A stretch of 44,022 nucleotides of DNA, from positions 1-44,022 of the forward strand of contig NZ_NKJI01000030.1 of assembly GCF_002277815.1 (NCBI RefSeq), written 5' to 3'. A model generated the notes under the pieces. The model worked only from the letters and a program-made list of their open reading frames with translations, did no database searches and was not told the DNA's origin. Source of the DNA: Pseudomonas sp. ERMR1:02 (GTDB lineage: Bacteria; Pseudomonadota; Gammaproteobacteria; Pseudomonadales; Pseudomonadaceae). Positions within the stretch are counted from its first letter, which is position 1. Every line of letters starts with the position of its first letter. Shown piece by piece: positions 17,435-27,500 of this stretch. Position numbers and translations under genes: made by a program.

Positions 17435-19269
17435 ACGCCGATCTGATTTTGTTCAATGGTCAGTTTCATACCGTTGACCGCGAAAAACCGCGCGCCAGCG
17501 CCGTGGCCATCCGCGATGGTCGCTTCGTTGCGGTCGGTAACGATGCCGAGGCCATGGCATTACGCGGCTCGGGCACTCAGGTGATCGACCTCAAGGGCCG
17601 TTGCGTGATTCCCGGCCTCAACGACTCGCACTTGCACCTGATCCGCGGCGGTTTGAATTACAACCTCGAACTGCGTTGGGAAGGTGTGCCGTCGCTGGCC
17701 GATGCGCTGCGCATGCTCAAGGAACAGGCTGATCGCACGCCGACGCCGCAATGGGTGCGGGTGGTGGGGGGCTGGAACGAATTCCAGTTCGCCGAAAAAC
17801 GCATGCCGACCCTCGAAGAACTCAATCAGGCCGCACCTGACACCCCGGTGTTCGTTCTGCATCTGTACGACCGCGCGCTGCTCAACCGTGCCGCGTTACG
17901 CGTGGCCGGTTATACCCGCGACACGCCAAACCCGCCGGGTGGCGAGATCGTCCGCGATGCCAATGGCAACCCCACGGGTATGCTGGTGGCGCGACCGAAC
18001 GCGATGATTCTGTATTCGACGCTGGCCAAGGGGCCGAAGCTGCCGCTGGAATATCAGGTCAACTCGACCCGCCAGTTTATGCGCGAACTCAATCGCCTGG
18101 GCCTGACCAGCGCCATCGATGCCGGCGGTGGTTTTCAGAATTATCCGGACGATTACCAGGTGATCGAGCAGTTGGCGAAAGACCAGCAACTGACCATTCG
18201 CATCGCCTACAACCTGTTCACCCAGAAGCCCAAGGAAGAGCTGGCGGATTTCCAGAACTGGACCGGCAGCGTCAAGTTGCATCAGGGCGACGATTACCTG
18301 AGGCACAACGGCGCCGGGGAGATGCTGGTGTTCTCGGCGGCGGATTTCGAGGACTTCCTCGAGCCGCGCCCGGACCTGCCGCAAAGCATGGAAGACGAAC
18401 TGGAGCCGGTGGTGCGCCATCTGGTCGAGCAGCGCTGGCCGTTCCGATTGCACGCTACGTACAACGAGTCCATCAGCCGCATGCTCGACGTGTTCGAGAA
18501 GGTCAACCGCGACATCCCGTTCAATGGCTTGCCGTGGTTTTTCGACCATGCCGAAACCATCACCCCGCAGAACATCGAGCGGGTGAGGGCGTTGGGTGGC
18601 GGCATTGCGATTCAGGATCGCATGGCGTTCCAGGGCGAGTACTTCGTCGAACGCTACGGCGCCAAGGCTGCCGAAGCCACGCCGCCGATCCAGCGCATGC
18701 TCGCTGAAGGCGTGCCGGTGGGTGCCGGCACCGATGCGACGCGGGTGTCGAGTTACAACCCGTGGACTTCGCTGTACTGGATGGTCAGCGGTCGCACCGT
18801 TGGTGGTCTGGCGCTGCACGCCGAAGGCCTGCCGCGACTGACCGCGCTGGAACTGTTCACCCACGGCAGCGCCTGGTTCTCGTCCGAGCAGGGCAAGAAA
18901 GGCCAGATCAAGGTCGGGCAACTGGCGGACGTGGCCGCATTGAGCGCGGACTTTTTCAGCGTCGACGAAGAAGCGATCAAGTGGATCGAGTCGGTGCTGA
19001 CCGTGGTCGGCGGCAAGGTCGTGTACGCCGCGGGTGATTTCGAGAAGCTGGGCCCTGCCAGTGTTCCGGTGCTGCCGGACTGGTCGCCGGTGGTCAAGGT
19101 CCCGGGTCACTGGCGGGCGAATTCACCGATGCAAGCTATGGTTCACCAGTGCAGCGGGCCATGTGGGGTGCATTCCCACAGCCATGAACGGGCACGCCTG
19201 TCGAATGCGCCGGTCAGCGATTTCGCGGGTTTCTGGGGCGCCTTCGGCTGCTCGTGCTTTGCGTTCTGA
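17431..19269 (+). CDS. amidohydrolase, YtcJ/AepA-like
   Basis: 612 residues. It begins with the amidohydrolase_3 beta-sandwich (LILFNGQFHTVDREKPRASA), then the metal-binding NDSHLHL motif near residue 68, a long TIM-barrel, and conserved FDHAETITPQN and GAGTDATRVSSYNPW late in the barrel. These enzymes hydrolyse amide-type bonds with a divalent metal; AepA-like members are poorly characterised. The last 45 residues are Cys/His-rich (HQCSGPCGVHSHSHERA), an uncommon tail. It overlaps the ABM-like gene by 4 bases and precedes the isochorismatase-type gene by 83 bases, so it forms part of a likely three-gene operon. Confidence 0.82.
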   Translation: MNADLILFNGQFHTVDREKPRASAVAIRDGRFVAVGNDAEAMALRGSGTQVIDLKGRCVIPGLNDSHLHLIRGGLNYNLELRWEGVPSLADALRMLKEQADRTPTPQWVRVVGGWNEFQFAEKRMPTLEELNQAAPDTPVFVLHLYDRALLNRAALRVAGYTRDTPNPPGGEIVRDANGNPTGMLVARPNAMILYSTLAKGPKLPLEYQVNSTRQFMRELNRLGLTSAIDAGGGFQNYPDDYQVIEQLAKDQQLTIRIAYNLFTQKPKEELADFQNWTGSVKLHQGDDYLRHNGAGEMLVFSAADFEDFLEPRPDLPQSMEDELEPVVRHLVEQRWPFRLHATYNESISRMLDVFEKVNRDIPFNGLPWFFDHAETITPQNIERVRALGGGIAIQDRMAFQGEYFVERYGAKAAEATPPIQRMLAEGVPVGAGTDATRVSSYNPWTSLYWMVSGRTVGGLALHAEGLPRLTALELFTHGSAWFSSEQGKKGQIKVGQLADVAALSADFFSVDEEAIKWIESVLTVVGGKVVYAAGDFEKLGPASVPVLPDWSPVVKVPGHWRANSPMQAMVHQCSGPCGVHSHSHERARLSNAPVSDFAGFWGAFGCSCFAF

Positions 19270-19352
19270 CGAATACCCAAAAGCGCCGGGGTCAATACCT
19301 TCAGTTGAGGGACCGGCGCAGCAAGTTAAAACCATCCACCAAGGAGTTTTTC

Positions 19353-19979
19353 ATGAGCAACGTTCCGTACTCTCGCTTGAACAAAGACGACGCTGTTGTG
19401 CTGCTGGTCGATCACCAGACCGGCCTGATCTCGCTGGTGCAGGATTTCTCGCCCAACGAATTCAAGAACAACGTGCTGGCCCTGGGCGACATCGCCAAGT
19501 TCTTCAATTTGCCGACCATCCTCACCACCAGTTTCGACCAGGGCCCCAACGGTCCGATCGTACCGGAGCTCAAGGCGCAATTCCCCGACGCGCCGTTCAT
19601 TGCCCGTCCGGGCCAGATCAACGCCTGGGACAACGAAGACTTCGTAAAAGCCGTCAAGGCCACCGGTCGCAAGCAACTGATCATCGCCGGTGTGGTGACC
19701 GACGTGTGCGTAGCGTTCCCGACCCTGTCGGCCATTGCCGAAGGTTTTGAAGTGTTCGTGGTGACCGACTCTTCCGGCACCTTCAACACCACCGTGCAGC
19801 AGGCGGCCTGGGCGCGCATGTCGGCCGCCGGTGCACATTTGCTGAACTGGTTCTCCGTGGCTTGCGAGCTGCAAGGCGACTGGCGCAACGACATGGAAGG
19901 CCTGGCCAACCTGCTGTCGAACCGCCTGCCGAACTACCGCAACCTGATCAACAGCTACACGACGTTTACTGCCAAGTAA
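19353..19979 (+). CDS. ycaC: isochorismatase-family hydrolase, YcaC-like
   Basis: 208 residues, full length for YcaC-type cysteine hydrolases. The catalytic Asp lies in LLVDHQTGL and the nucleophilic Cys in IAGVVTDVCVAFP; the central cis-peptide region (GVVTD) is typical. YcaC forms octamers and its true substrate is unknown. AAGGAG sits 6 bases before the ATG at 19353. It likely belongs to the operon with the amidohydrolase and ABM-like protein, and the LysR gene at 20182 follows on the same strand after a REP pair. Confidence 0.85.
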   Translation: MSNVPYSRLNKDDAVVLLVDHQTGLISLVQDFSPNEFKNNVLALGDIAKFFNLPTILTTSFDQGPNGPIVPELKAQFPDAPFIARPGQINAWDNEDFVKAVKATGRKQLIIAGVVTDVCVAFPTLSAIAEGFEVFVVTDSSGTFNTTVQQAAWARMSAAGAHLLNWFSVACELQGDWRNDMEGLANLLSNRLPNYRNLINSYTTFTAK

Positions 19980-20008
19980 GCGTTCTCTGGCAAGACGCAT
20001 AACCTAAT

Positions 20009-20097
20009 GTGGGAGCGGGCTTGCTCGCGAAGGCGATGGATCAGTCAACATCTATGTTGAATGTGCTGCCGTCTTCGCGAGCAAGCCCGCTCCCACA
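20009..20097. repeat. inverted pair of REP elements
   Basis: TGTGGGAGCGGGCTTGCTCG and its complement around a spacer with palindromic centre (CAACATCTATGTTG). Between the YcaC-like and LysR genes. Confidence 0.9.
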
Positions 20098-20181
20098 TTG
20101 TTTTGTGTTATTCACTCGAACAGGGTGATGAAAAGGGTAAAAACAGCTATAGAGTGCCTGACTGTCAACCAAGGCATGACA

Positions 20182-21078
20182 ATGAACCCGTTCGAAGATA
20201 TGCGTCTTTTTTGCCAGGTCATGGACTCCGGCAGCTTCACGGCCGCCGCCGATCAACTGGGCCTGTCCAAGCAATTTGTCAGCCGACGCTTGATGCAGCT
20301 TGAAGAGCGCCTGGGCGTGCGGCTGCTCAATCGTTCGACCCGGCGCCTTGACGTTACGCCCCTGGGCCAGAGTTATTACGAATCGGCCCTGCGCCTGCTC
20401 AGCGAAGTCGAGCAAGTGGAGCAGGGTATCGCCGGGCAAACCACCGAGCCGCGCGGCACTATCCGCGTCAGCGCGCCGCTGTCGTTTGCACTGGCGCATC
20501 TGGGATGTCTGTTGCCGCAGTTCTTGGCGCTCTATCGTGACGTCACGGTGGAAGTGGATTTGAGCGATCGCCCGGTGGATTTGCTCGGTGAGGGTTACGA
20601 CCTGGCCCTGCGCATCGGCATTCTCGAAGACTCGACGTTGATCGCCCGCCGCATCGCGTCCATCGAGCGCGTGTACTGCGCGAGCCCGGCTTACCTGGCC
20701 GAGCGTGGCACGCCGCTCAAACCGGAACACTTGCTCACCCATGACTGCCTGCCTTACGGCCACGGTCGTCAGGTGCAATGGCACTTTGCGGGGCAGGGCA
20801 AGCCGCTGGCCGTCAACGTCACGGGGCGGATGCGGGTCAACAATGGCGAGTTGCTCAAGGATGCGGCGATTGCCGGGATGGGGATTACTTACCTGCCGAC
20901 TTTTATCGTCGGTTCGGCGCTGAAGGATGGGAGGCTGGTGCCGGTGCTGGATGAGTTTCGGCCGCAGGCGTTGACGCTGTCGGCTGTGTATCCGCAACAC
21001 CGTCAGTCATCGCGACCGGTGCAGGCGTTGATCGAATTTTTGCGCGAGCGATTGGACAGTTCACACGCCCCCCTGTAG
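20182..21078 (+). CDS. LysR-family transcriptional regulator
   Basis: 298 residues. N-terminal winged helix-turn-helix MNPFEDMRLFCQVMDSGSFT and ADQLGLSKQFVSRRLMQLEE, followed by a substrate-binding domain of the CrgA-like subgroup. The ATG at 20182 has AAGG 7 bases upstream; an in-frame ATG at 20176 would add two residues. The stop TAG (21076-21078) comes from the following REP. It may regulate the upstream three-gene cluster, but nothing in the sequence proves this. Confidence 0.87.
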   Translation: MNPFEDMRLFCQVMDSGSFTAAADQLGLSKQFVSRRLMQLEERLGVRLLNRSTRRLDVTPLGQSYYESALRLLSEVEQVEQGIAGQTTEPRGTIRVSAPLSFALAHLGCLLPQFLALYRDVTVEVDLSDRPVDLLGEGYDLALRIGILEDSTLIARRIASIERVYCASPAYLAERGTPLKPEHLLTHDCLPYGHGRQVQWHFAGQGKPLAVNVTGRMRVNNGELLKDAAIAGMGITYLPTFIVGSALKDGRLVPVLDEFRPQALTLSAVYPQHRQSSRPVQALIEFLRERLDSSHAPL

Positions 21079-21166
21079 GAGCTGAGCTTGCTCGCGATAG
21101 CGGTGGTTCATTCAACATTAACGTCGCCTGACACTCCGCCATCGCGAGCAAGCTCAGCTCCTACAG
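21073..21166. repeat. inverted REP pair overlapping a stop codon
   Basis: CTGTAGGAGCTGAGCTTGCT and its complement. The left copy supplies the LysR stop. It separates the left half of the window from the secretion/oxidase island. Confidence 0.9.
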
Positions 21167-21198
21167 GAGGAGCGTTCTCTGTGTATGCATTGTGGGAG

Positions 21199-21729
<531 letters not shown>

Positions 21730-21756
21730 GTCGTTCTCCGTTTCTTTTTTCAAGTT

Positions 21757-21846
21757 GGAACGTTGATGAGCAATGCAACGTGCTGCCTGGTTCCTTTATT
21801 CACTCGGTTCCTTTATTCGGTAGGAACGTTGATAAACACTGCAACG
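21757..21846. repeat. direct repeat in the glycine-rich gene promoter region
   Basis: GGAACGTTGATGAGCAATGC begins at 21757 and a near copy GGAACGTTGATAAACACTGC at 21823, a period of 66 bases. Between them, GGTTCCTTTATTC occurs twice in tandem (from 21789 and 21806). This lies upstream of the minus-strand glycine-rich gene and may hold binding sites or be a recent duplication. Confidence 0.6.
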
Positions 21847-21865
21847 CACTGATTTATTCAGTGGG

Positions 21866-23071
21866 TCAGTGAATGCTTGAGGCCAGCTCGAAAATCGGGA
21901 TGTACATCAGGATCACGATCACCCCGATCAGCAGGCCAATGAAGGTCATGAGCAACGGTTCGAACAGCCGCACGAACCACTCGATCCAGCGGCTGATTTC
22001 TTCGTCGTAGAAGTCGGCGCTGCGCTCCATCATTTGCCCCAGGTTGCCGGACTGTTCGCCGGCGCGCAGCAGGCGCAGGGATACCGGGGTCACCAGGTGG
22101 TTGAGTTCCAGCGCGGTCGATAACGATTGCCCCTCGCGCACCCGCTCACAAGCCTGATCCAGGCGCGTGCGGGAAGCCACGGTCAGCAGATTACGAACCA
22201 TGCCCATGGCGGTGACGAGGGGAATACCCCCTTGCAGCAGAATGCCCAGGGAACGGTAGAAACGCGCCAGTTCGTACATGAAGATGCGCTGATGCACGGC
22301 CGGGAGTTTCTCGATCACGCGATCCACGCCACGACGGAAGGATGGCTGTCGCTGGAGCAGGGTAATGGTGACGATGAAGGTCACGAAGGCGCCGAAGAAT
22401 TCGGCCTGGTGGGCGTGCAGGAACATGCCGCTGCTCATCAGGATCTGCGACAGCCACGGCAGGTTAGACCCCAGCCCTTCAAACACCAGACTGAAGCGCG
22501 GCACTACATAGCCCATTAAAAACAAAACCACGCCACCGCCCACCACCAGCAACAACATGGGGTAGATCGAAGCGCTGACGATCTTCTGGCGAACCTCGTC
22601 CATGCGCTGGCGATAGCTGACATATCGGCCCAGGGCATCGCCCACGGCACCGGTCTTTTCACTGGACTGTACCAACGCAACGTACAGGGGTGGGAAAACA
22701 GCTGATAGCTGGCCCAATGCCTGAGAAAAAGATTTGCCTTCGTAAAGCAGGCGCACCAGCTCGTTCAAGGTTTTGCGGGCGTGTGGCGCGTTTTCCTTTT
22801 CCGCCAGGCTTTCCAGCGCATCGATCAACGGCAGCCCGGCATTGAGCAGCGTAGTCAGTTCCTGGCTGAACAAAACCAGGTTGAACGTCTCCCGCTGTTT
22901 GAGGCGCAACGCCCCCCAATGTCGCTCGGCGTGCAGGCTGACCACCCGCAGACCCTGGTCTTCGGCGATTCGTCGGGCTTCGCCATGGCCCGGCGCATCG
23001 ACGGTCATGGATACCACACCGGCCTTGCCTACCGCTTTGAGGTGAAAACGCATGGTCGCCATCCCCGTCAT
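21866..23071 (-). CDS. gspF: type II secretion inner-membrane platform protein GspF
   Basis: 401 residues. It has the two T2SF domains (LFSQELTTLLNAGLPLIDAL and ELARFYRSLGILLQGGIPLV), each followed by hydrophobic helices (about 168-198 and 370-395). GspF anchors the secretion ATPase GspE and helps polymerise the pseudopilus. The ATG at 23071 overlaps the gspG stop as ATGA. A start at 23053 (MRFHLKAVG), preceded by GGGGA, is an alternative six residues downstream. It is in the Xcm-like T2SS island next to the copper oxidase. The matching gspE is on the other side of the oxidase genes, 14 kb away. Confidence 0.88.
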   Translation of the reverse strand: MTGMATMRFHLKAVGKAGVVSMTVDAPGHGEARRIAEDQGLRVVSLHAERHWGALRLKQRETFNLVLFSQELTTLLNAGLPLIDALESLAEKENAPHARKTLNELVRLLYEGKSFSQALGQLSAVFPPLYVALVQSSEKTGAVGDALGRYVSYRQRMDEVRQKIVSASIYPMLLLVVGGGVVLFLMGYVVPRFSLVFEGLGSNLPWLSQILMSSGMFLHAHQAEFFGAFVTFIVTITLLQRQPSFRRGVDRVIEKLPAVHQRIFMYELARFYRSLGILLQGGIPLVTAMGMVRNLLTVASRTRLDQACERVREGQSLSTALELNHLVTPVSLRLLRAGEQSGNLGQMMERSADFYDEEISRWIEWFVRLFEPLLMTFIGLLIGVIVILMYIPIFELASSIH

Positions 23072-23517
23072 TGCCAGCTGGTGATTTCGGCGTTTTCGCC
23101 TACGCCGCCGGGTTGGCCACTCTTGCCCATGGACAGCAGGTCGTACTCGCCGTTCTCACCGGGGCAACGGTAGGTGTAGTTCCGGCCCCACGGGTCCTGC
23201 GGCAGTTTTTTCTGCAAGTACGGGCCGGTCCAGTGGGGTTCGTCGCTGGGCGCGGTGATCAGCGCCTGCAAACCCTGTTCGGTCGTCGGGTAATGGCCGA
23301 CCTCCAGCCGGTACAAGTCCAAGGCCTTGCCCAGGCCTTCTATCTGCGCCTTGGCCACCTTCACTTCGGAACGGCCCAGCTGCGCGAAATACTTCGGCGC
23401 GACGATGCCGGCCAACAGCCCCAGCACCACCAGCACCACCAACAGTTCAAGCAGGGTGAACCCGCGCTGGGTTCTGGGGAAAGAATCACGTGGGGCGCAA
23501 TACAGTCGCTGTTTCAT
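23068..23517 (-). CDS. gspG: major pseudopilin GspG
   Basis: 149 residues. A prepilin leader ends at RG, followed by FTLLELLVVLVVLGLLAGIV, with the conserved Glu5. The C-terminal half carries the GspG signature (PTTEQGLQALITAP, WTGPYLQKKLPQDPWGRNYTY, GKSGQPGG). It is processed by the prepilin peptidase and forms the pseudopilus. The ATG at 23517 is chosen because it gives a normal-length leader. It forms an overlapping pair with gspF and diverges from the transglycosylase gene, with a G/C-tract box between them. Confidence 0.92.
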   Translation of the reverse strand: MKQRLYCAPRDSFPRTQRGFTLLELLVVLVVLGLLAGIVAPKYFAQLGRSEVKVAKAQIEGLGKALDLYRLEVGHYPTTEQGLQALITAPSDEPHWTGPYLQKKLPQDPWGRNYTYRCPGENGEYDLLSMGKSGQPGGVGENAEITSWQ

Positions 23518-23677
23518 GATGACCTCACACAGTCGGCAGAAGGGTCGCAAGAAAGGCTTATGCAATTGCCATGCAAAGGACTGGTAAAGGTTGAGGCTTG
23601 CTTCTACACCCCCCGTGCTACGGCCATTTGCGCTTTCGGCACAGTGCTTGCGTATGGCTGATAAACGACCGGCCATT

Positions 23678-23702
23678 GGGGCAATACCCCCATTTTTCGG
23701 GG
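23678..23702. promoter_or_regulatory. G/C-tract box A
   Basis: GGGGCAATACCCCC overlaps CCCCC-ATTTTTC-GGGG. It resembles the boxes upstream of the two sigma-54 promoters at 24466 and 36614. It sits in the divergent gspG/transglycosylase region, about 170 bases from the gspG start. On the gspG strand a TGGCA...GC pair at about 23556-23571 has one base too many for a sigma-54 promoter, so a promoter is not called. Confidence 0.45.
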
Positions 23703-23723
23703 CTGGGCAGGGGAGGTAGAACA

Positions 23724-24446
23724 ATGAAAACTCTCACCGCAGGACTGCTCGGCTTGACGCTGCTGGCAGGCACTGCCCAAGCCGACGTGTTCGTTTCGGT
23801 GGACGCCAGGGGCAACTTCGTCCTGTCCAATGTCCACCGCCCCGGTCGCCACTATCAGCGGGTCATTCACGAGCCCGAAGCGGCGGTGGTCAGCATCGAC
23901 CGGCAGCCGCAGATGATTGCCGCGCGGCCCTATGCCGCGCTGGTATCAAAGGCGGCCACGGACAACAAATTGCCCGCAGCCCTGCTGCACGCGGTGATCC
24001 AGGCCGAGTCCCACTATGACGCCAGGGCCTTGTCGCCCAAGGGCGCGGGCGGGTTGATGCAGTTGATGCCCGACACCGCGCGCGAGATGGGCGTGACCAA
24101 CGTTTACGACCCCAAGGCCAACATCCAGGGCGGCGCCCGATACCTCAAGCGCTTGATGACGATGTTCGACAACGACATCACCCTCGCCGTAGCCGCCTAC
24201 AACGCAGGTCCCCAGGCCGTGCTCAGCCGTGGCGGAGTGATCCCGCCGTTCGCCGAAACCCAGCGTTATGTACCCAATGTATTGAATCAGTACCGGCGTT
24301 TGCAGGGCTGTCGGCAGATGCCCCGCTGTAACCGGAACTCCGGGGGTGGGTTTCCCCAACTTTGGGGGATGGTAGCCCCAGCGAAAAATTGGGGAAAAAG
24401 TGGGGAATATCCCCCTGCGTATCAAGTTCTGATCATAACTTATTGA
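23724..24446 (+). CDS. lytic transglycosylase, SLT domain
   Basis: 240 residues, with signal peptide MKTLTAGLLGLTLLAGTAQA. The SLT domain (about 75-190) shows the catalytic Glu in AVIQAESHYDARALSPKGAGG, then GLMQLMPDTAREMG and AVAAYNAGP. It would cleave peptidoglycan locally, here probably to let the secretion apparatus cross the wall. GGGAGG precedes the ATG. The tail after residue 197 (RCNRNSGGGFPQLWG onward) is unlike the family. It coincides with the G/C-tract boxes upstream of the oxidase promoter, so the last 40 residues may be a product of regulatory DNA read as code or of a lost nearby stop. Confidence 0.87.
   Translation: MKTLTAGLLGLTLLAGTAQADVFVSVDARGNFVLSNVHRPGRHYQRVIHEPEAAVVSIDRQPQMIAARPYAALVSKAATDNKLPAALLHAVIQAESHYDARALSPKGAGGLMQLMPDTAREMGVTNVYDPKANIQGGARYLKRLMTMFDNDITLAVAAYNAGPQAVLSRGGVIPPFAETQRYVPNVLNQYRRLQGCRQMPRCNRNSGGGFPQLWGMVAPAKNWGKSGEYPPAYQVLIITY
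24354..24415. promoter_or_regulatory. G/C-tract boxes B upstream of the oxidase promoter
   Basis: CCCCAACTTTGGGGG (24354-24368) and the compound GGGGAAAAAGTGGGG plus GGGGAATATCCCCC (24391-24415) lie 50-110 bases upstream of the sigma-54 promoter. This is the usual distance for an NtrC-type activator. They share the CCCC-N-CTTTT-GGGG pattern with the boxes at 36480-36540. Confidence 0.6.
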
Positions 24447-24465
24447 AAATAAACAAAATTAATTG

Positions 24466-24481
24466 TGGCATGCGGATTGCT
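24466..24481 (+). promoter_or_regulatory. sigma-54 promoter of the copper-oxidase operon
   Basis: TGGCATGCGGATTGCT matches the sigma-54 consensus TGGCAYG-N4-TTGCW at every fixed position and has the exact GG-to-GC spacing of 10 bases. It ends 55 bases before the oxidase ATG, and the transcript would start about 12 bases downstream of the GC. Control by a bacterial enhancer-binding protein is therefore expected. Confidence 0.8.
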
Positions 24482-24536
24482 GTGCAGATTTGTCGAGAAT
24501 TATTCCCTGTGCGCACCCACAGCGAGGCCCGTGATC

Positions 24537-27500
24537 ATGACCGGCATACACCATATTCCATCCATTCTTCCCTGGCTGTTGTTGGCTGCATCGGTGCTTG
24601 GTATCGAGTTCGCCGAAGCGGCTGCGCGTTGTGAGCGCAATCTGGTGGCCAACGTCGTGGCGCTGGATCAGCCGCTGATGTTCAACCGCCTGGGTGCGCA
24701 GAACGTCAACGGCATGATGTTCGCCCTGCGCCGCGACGTGGTCGACGACCACCAGATTTCTTTGGCTCAAGGTGGTGCTGCGGTGCCGGGCAAGGTTTCG
24801 CTGCGGGCCGACAAGCGTCCGCGTCCGCTGGTCCTGCGGGTCGCCGCCGGTGACTGCCTGACGGTCAACCTGCAAAACCTGCTGGCCTACCAGGCCAACC
24901 CCGGCTCCCATAGCGAAGGTGGCGAAATCCGCGCTGGCGGTGAAGCGTTCAAGGTCGACGAGCAGGTCGCAGACCGCCATGTCGGCTTCCAGGTCAACGG
25001 CATGCAAGCGGTCAACAGCATCGATGACATCTCTTCGTACACCGGGCGCAACGCCAATACCCTGGTCGCTCCTGGCGCCAGTCGTTCCTACACCCTGTAC
25101 GCCGAACGCGAGGGTGCGTTCACGGTGAGCAGCCGCGGCGCGACGTTCGGTGGCGAGGGCGCGGCCGGCAACAACGCCAACGGCCTGTTCGGCCAGGTGG
25201 CGGTCATGCCCAAGGGCGGTCGCAGCTACCGCAACACCATCACCGAAGAAGAGATGCGCCTGGCCAGCACCGGCCGCACGCCGGCCGGTCATCCGATCGT
25301 CGATTACCAGGCGCGCTATCCGCAGCGTCAACCCTGGATTCGCGAAGGCAAGGCCGGCAAGCCGATCATCAACATGGTCGACGGCAATGAAATCGTTTCC
25401 AGTGAAGCCGATGCAATTGTCATGGGCAGCAACGCCGACGGCAGTTTCCCGGCCTCGACCTATCCGCTGGAAAGTATGGGTAAACGTAATCCGGCAATCC
25501 CTAATCGGCTGGAGCCGTTCCGCGATTTCTCCGCGCAGTTCCAGGATGAAACCGCAGTGACTCAGGCGTTCCCGGCGTATTTTGCAGACCCGGTCATGGC
25601 CCACGTACTGGAGCCGACCCGCGATTCGTTCATGATCAACTACGGCTCCGGCGGCATGGGCGCCGAGGTGGTTGCCAACCGTTTGGGCGTGGGGCCGATG
25701 CACGATTGCCTGTCCTGCGCCTATGAAGAATTCTTCCTCAGTGCCCACACCGTCGGCGACGTGGCGATGCTGGTGGACGTACCGGCCAACGCCGGCCTTG
25801 AAGGCATCACCCCCGGCCAGAAGCCGAAGGCCGATCAGGTCGGCGTCAAGGCGACCGCGGCGTTGTACCCCTCGGAGCCGTCGAACGTTGCCCACAGCTA
25901 CATCGGTGACTTCGTCAAATTCCGCAACACCCACAACGGCTACGAGCACCATATTTTCCACTTGCACGGCCACCAGTGGCTGTTCAACCCCAACGATGAC
26001 AACTCCGACTACGTGGACGCCCAGGGCATCGGTCCGGGCGCCGGTTATACCTATGAAATCGCCAACGGTGGTTCGGGTAACCGTAACCGGGTAGCAGGCG
26101 ATGCGATTTATCACTGTCACTTCTACCCGCACTTCGCCCAAGGCATGTGGGCCATGTGGCGGGTGCACGATGTATTTGAAGAGGGCACCAAACTCGAAGT
26201 CTCGCAACAAGGCGCCGACGGCTTCCACACCGAACCCTATGCCCTGCGCAACGGTAAACCGGCGGCAGGTGCACGAGCCTTGCCCGATGGCGAAATCGTT
26301 GCCGGCACGCCGATTCCAGCCGTGGTGCCGCTGCCTGGCAAAGCCATGGCGCCGATGCCAGGCAAAGTCGCCGTCGTACCGAAAATCGGCGAAACCCTGG
26401 TGGCCGCCAACGACGATGACCATGACGAAGTAGGCGACGATGACGGCGAGCATTATGGCGGCGGTGCTCATACCAACAGTGCAGCCATCGGTTCCCTCGC
26501 GCTGATCGATCGCAGCGAAGCCAATCGCAATGCCGACGGCACCCTGAAAAACCCAGGCTATCCATTCTGGATCGGCGGCATGGAAAGTTCGGTCGGCCAA
26601 CGCCCGCCGACTCCACCGCTGGACATGCTCGATGCCGCCACGGCGCAAGCCTTGAAGGCCAGTGGCAAAGCCTTGTGGCCAACCTGGACCCTAATCAATC
26701 CGGTGGCTGGAACGGCGGCTTGCCGCGCCATGCACTGGGCGGTGTATCCGAGGGTGGCGAGGCCCAGACCATTACCACGTCGCTGGACTTCTCCAAGTCG
26801 GTGACCCGCGCCAAACCGATTTACCTGCCGGAAGAGGGCACTGAAGTCGAACAGGCGGCCATGGCCTTCCACGCGAAAAAGGATCACCCAAGCTACGCCG
26901 TGCTGCCAGGCAGCCAGATCGTGGCGCGCAACTTCCGCACCAACGGCGCTTTGCCGATTGCCGGTGCGCCGTACTACGAACCGTGCATGGATGACCGGCA
27001 AAAACGCCTGACCAGCAGCGCCGGCACTGGGGAATTCAACAGTGGCGAGCGGCTCGACGGCATGTCTTTCATCGGTTCCTCGACCTTTACCGCCGACCGG
27101 CCGCGGGTCTACAAAGCGGCGAATATCCAGTTCGACGCGGTGTACAACAAGGTCGGCTACCACTTCCCGCAAGCGCGCATCCTGGCGCTGTGGGAAGACG
27201 CCTGGCCGGTGATCACCAAGCAGCGTCCGCCAGAACCGCTGGTGATGCGCATGAACACCTTCGACTGCGTGCAGTACCAGCAAACCAACCTGGTGCCGGC
27301 CACCTATGAGATGGACGACTATCAGGTGCGCACGCCGACCGACGTGATCGGTCAGCACATTCACCTGCCGAAATGGGACCTGACCGCCGCGGACGGTTCG
27401 TCCAACGGCTGGAACTATGAAGACGGCGTGCTCTCCCCAGGTGCCGTGCAAGAACGCATCCACGCCATCCGCGAGTACAACCAGTGCAAAGGCACGGACC

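Noticed and set aside
3662..21166. Regularly spaced palindromic repeats as a CRISPR array
   Set aside because: Copies are inverted pairs scattered between genes over kilobases, with no constant spacer length and no cas genes. They are REP elements.
23550..23575. Sigma-54 promoter for gspG on the minus strand
   Set aside because: TGGCAATTGCATAAGCC has one base too many between GG and GC; sigma-54 tolerates this poorly. Only a base-call error would rescue it.
24459..26648. Long open frame opposite the copper oxidase (also 27806-30220)
   Set aside because: High-GC codon bias leaves long open frames on the complementary strand. The translation is repetitive His/Arg/Val-rich and lacks any start signal, while the plus strand has a signal peptide and copper motifs.
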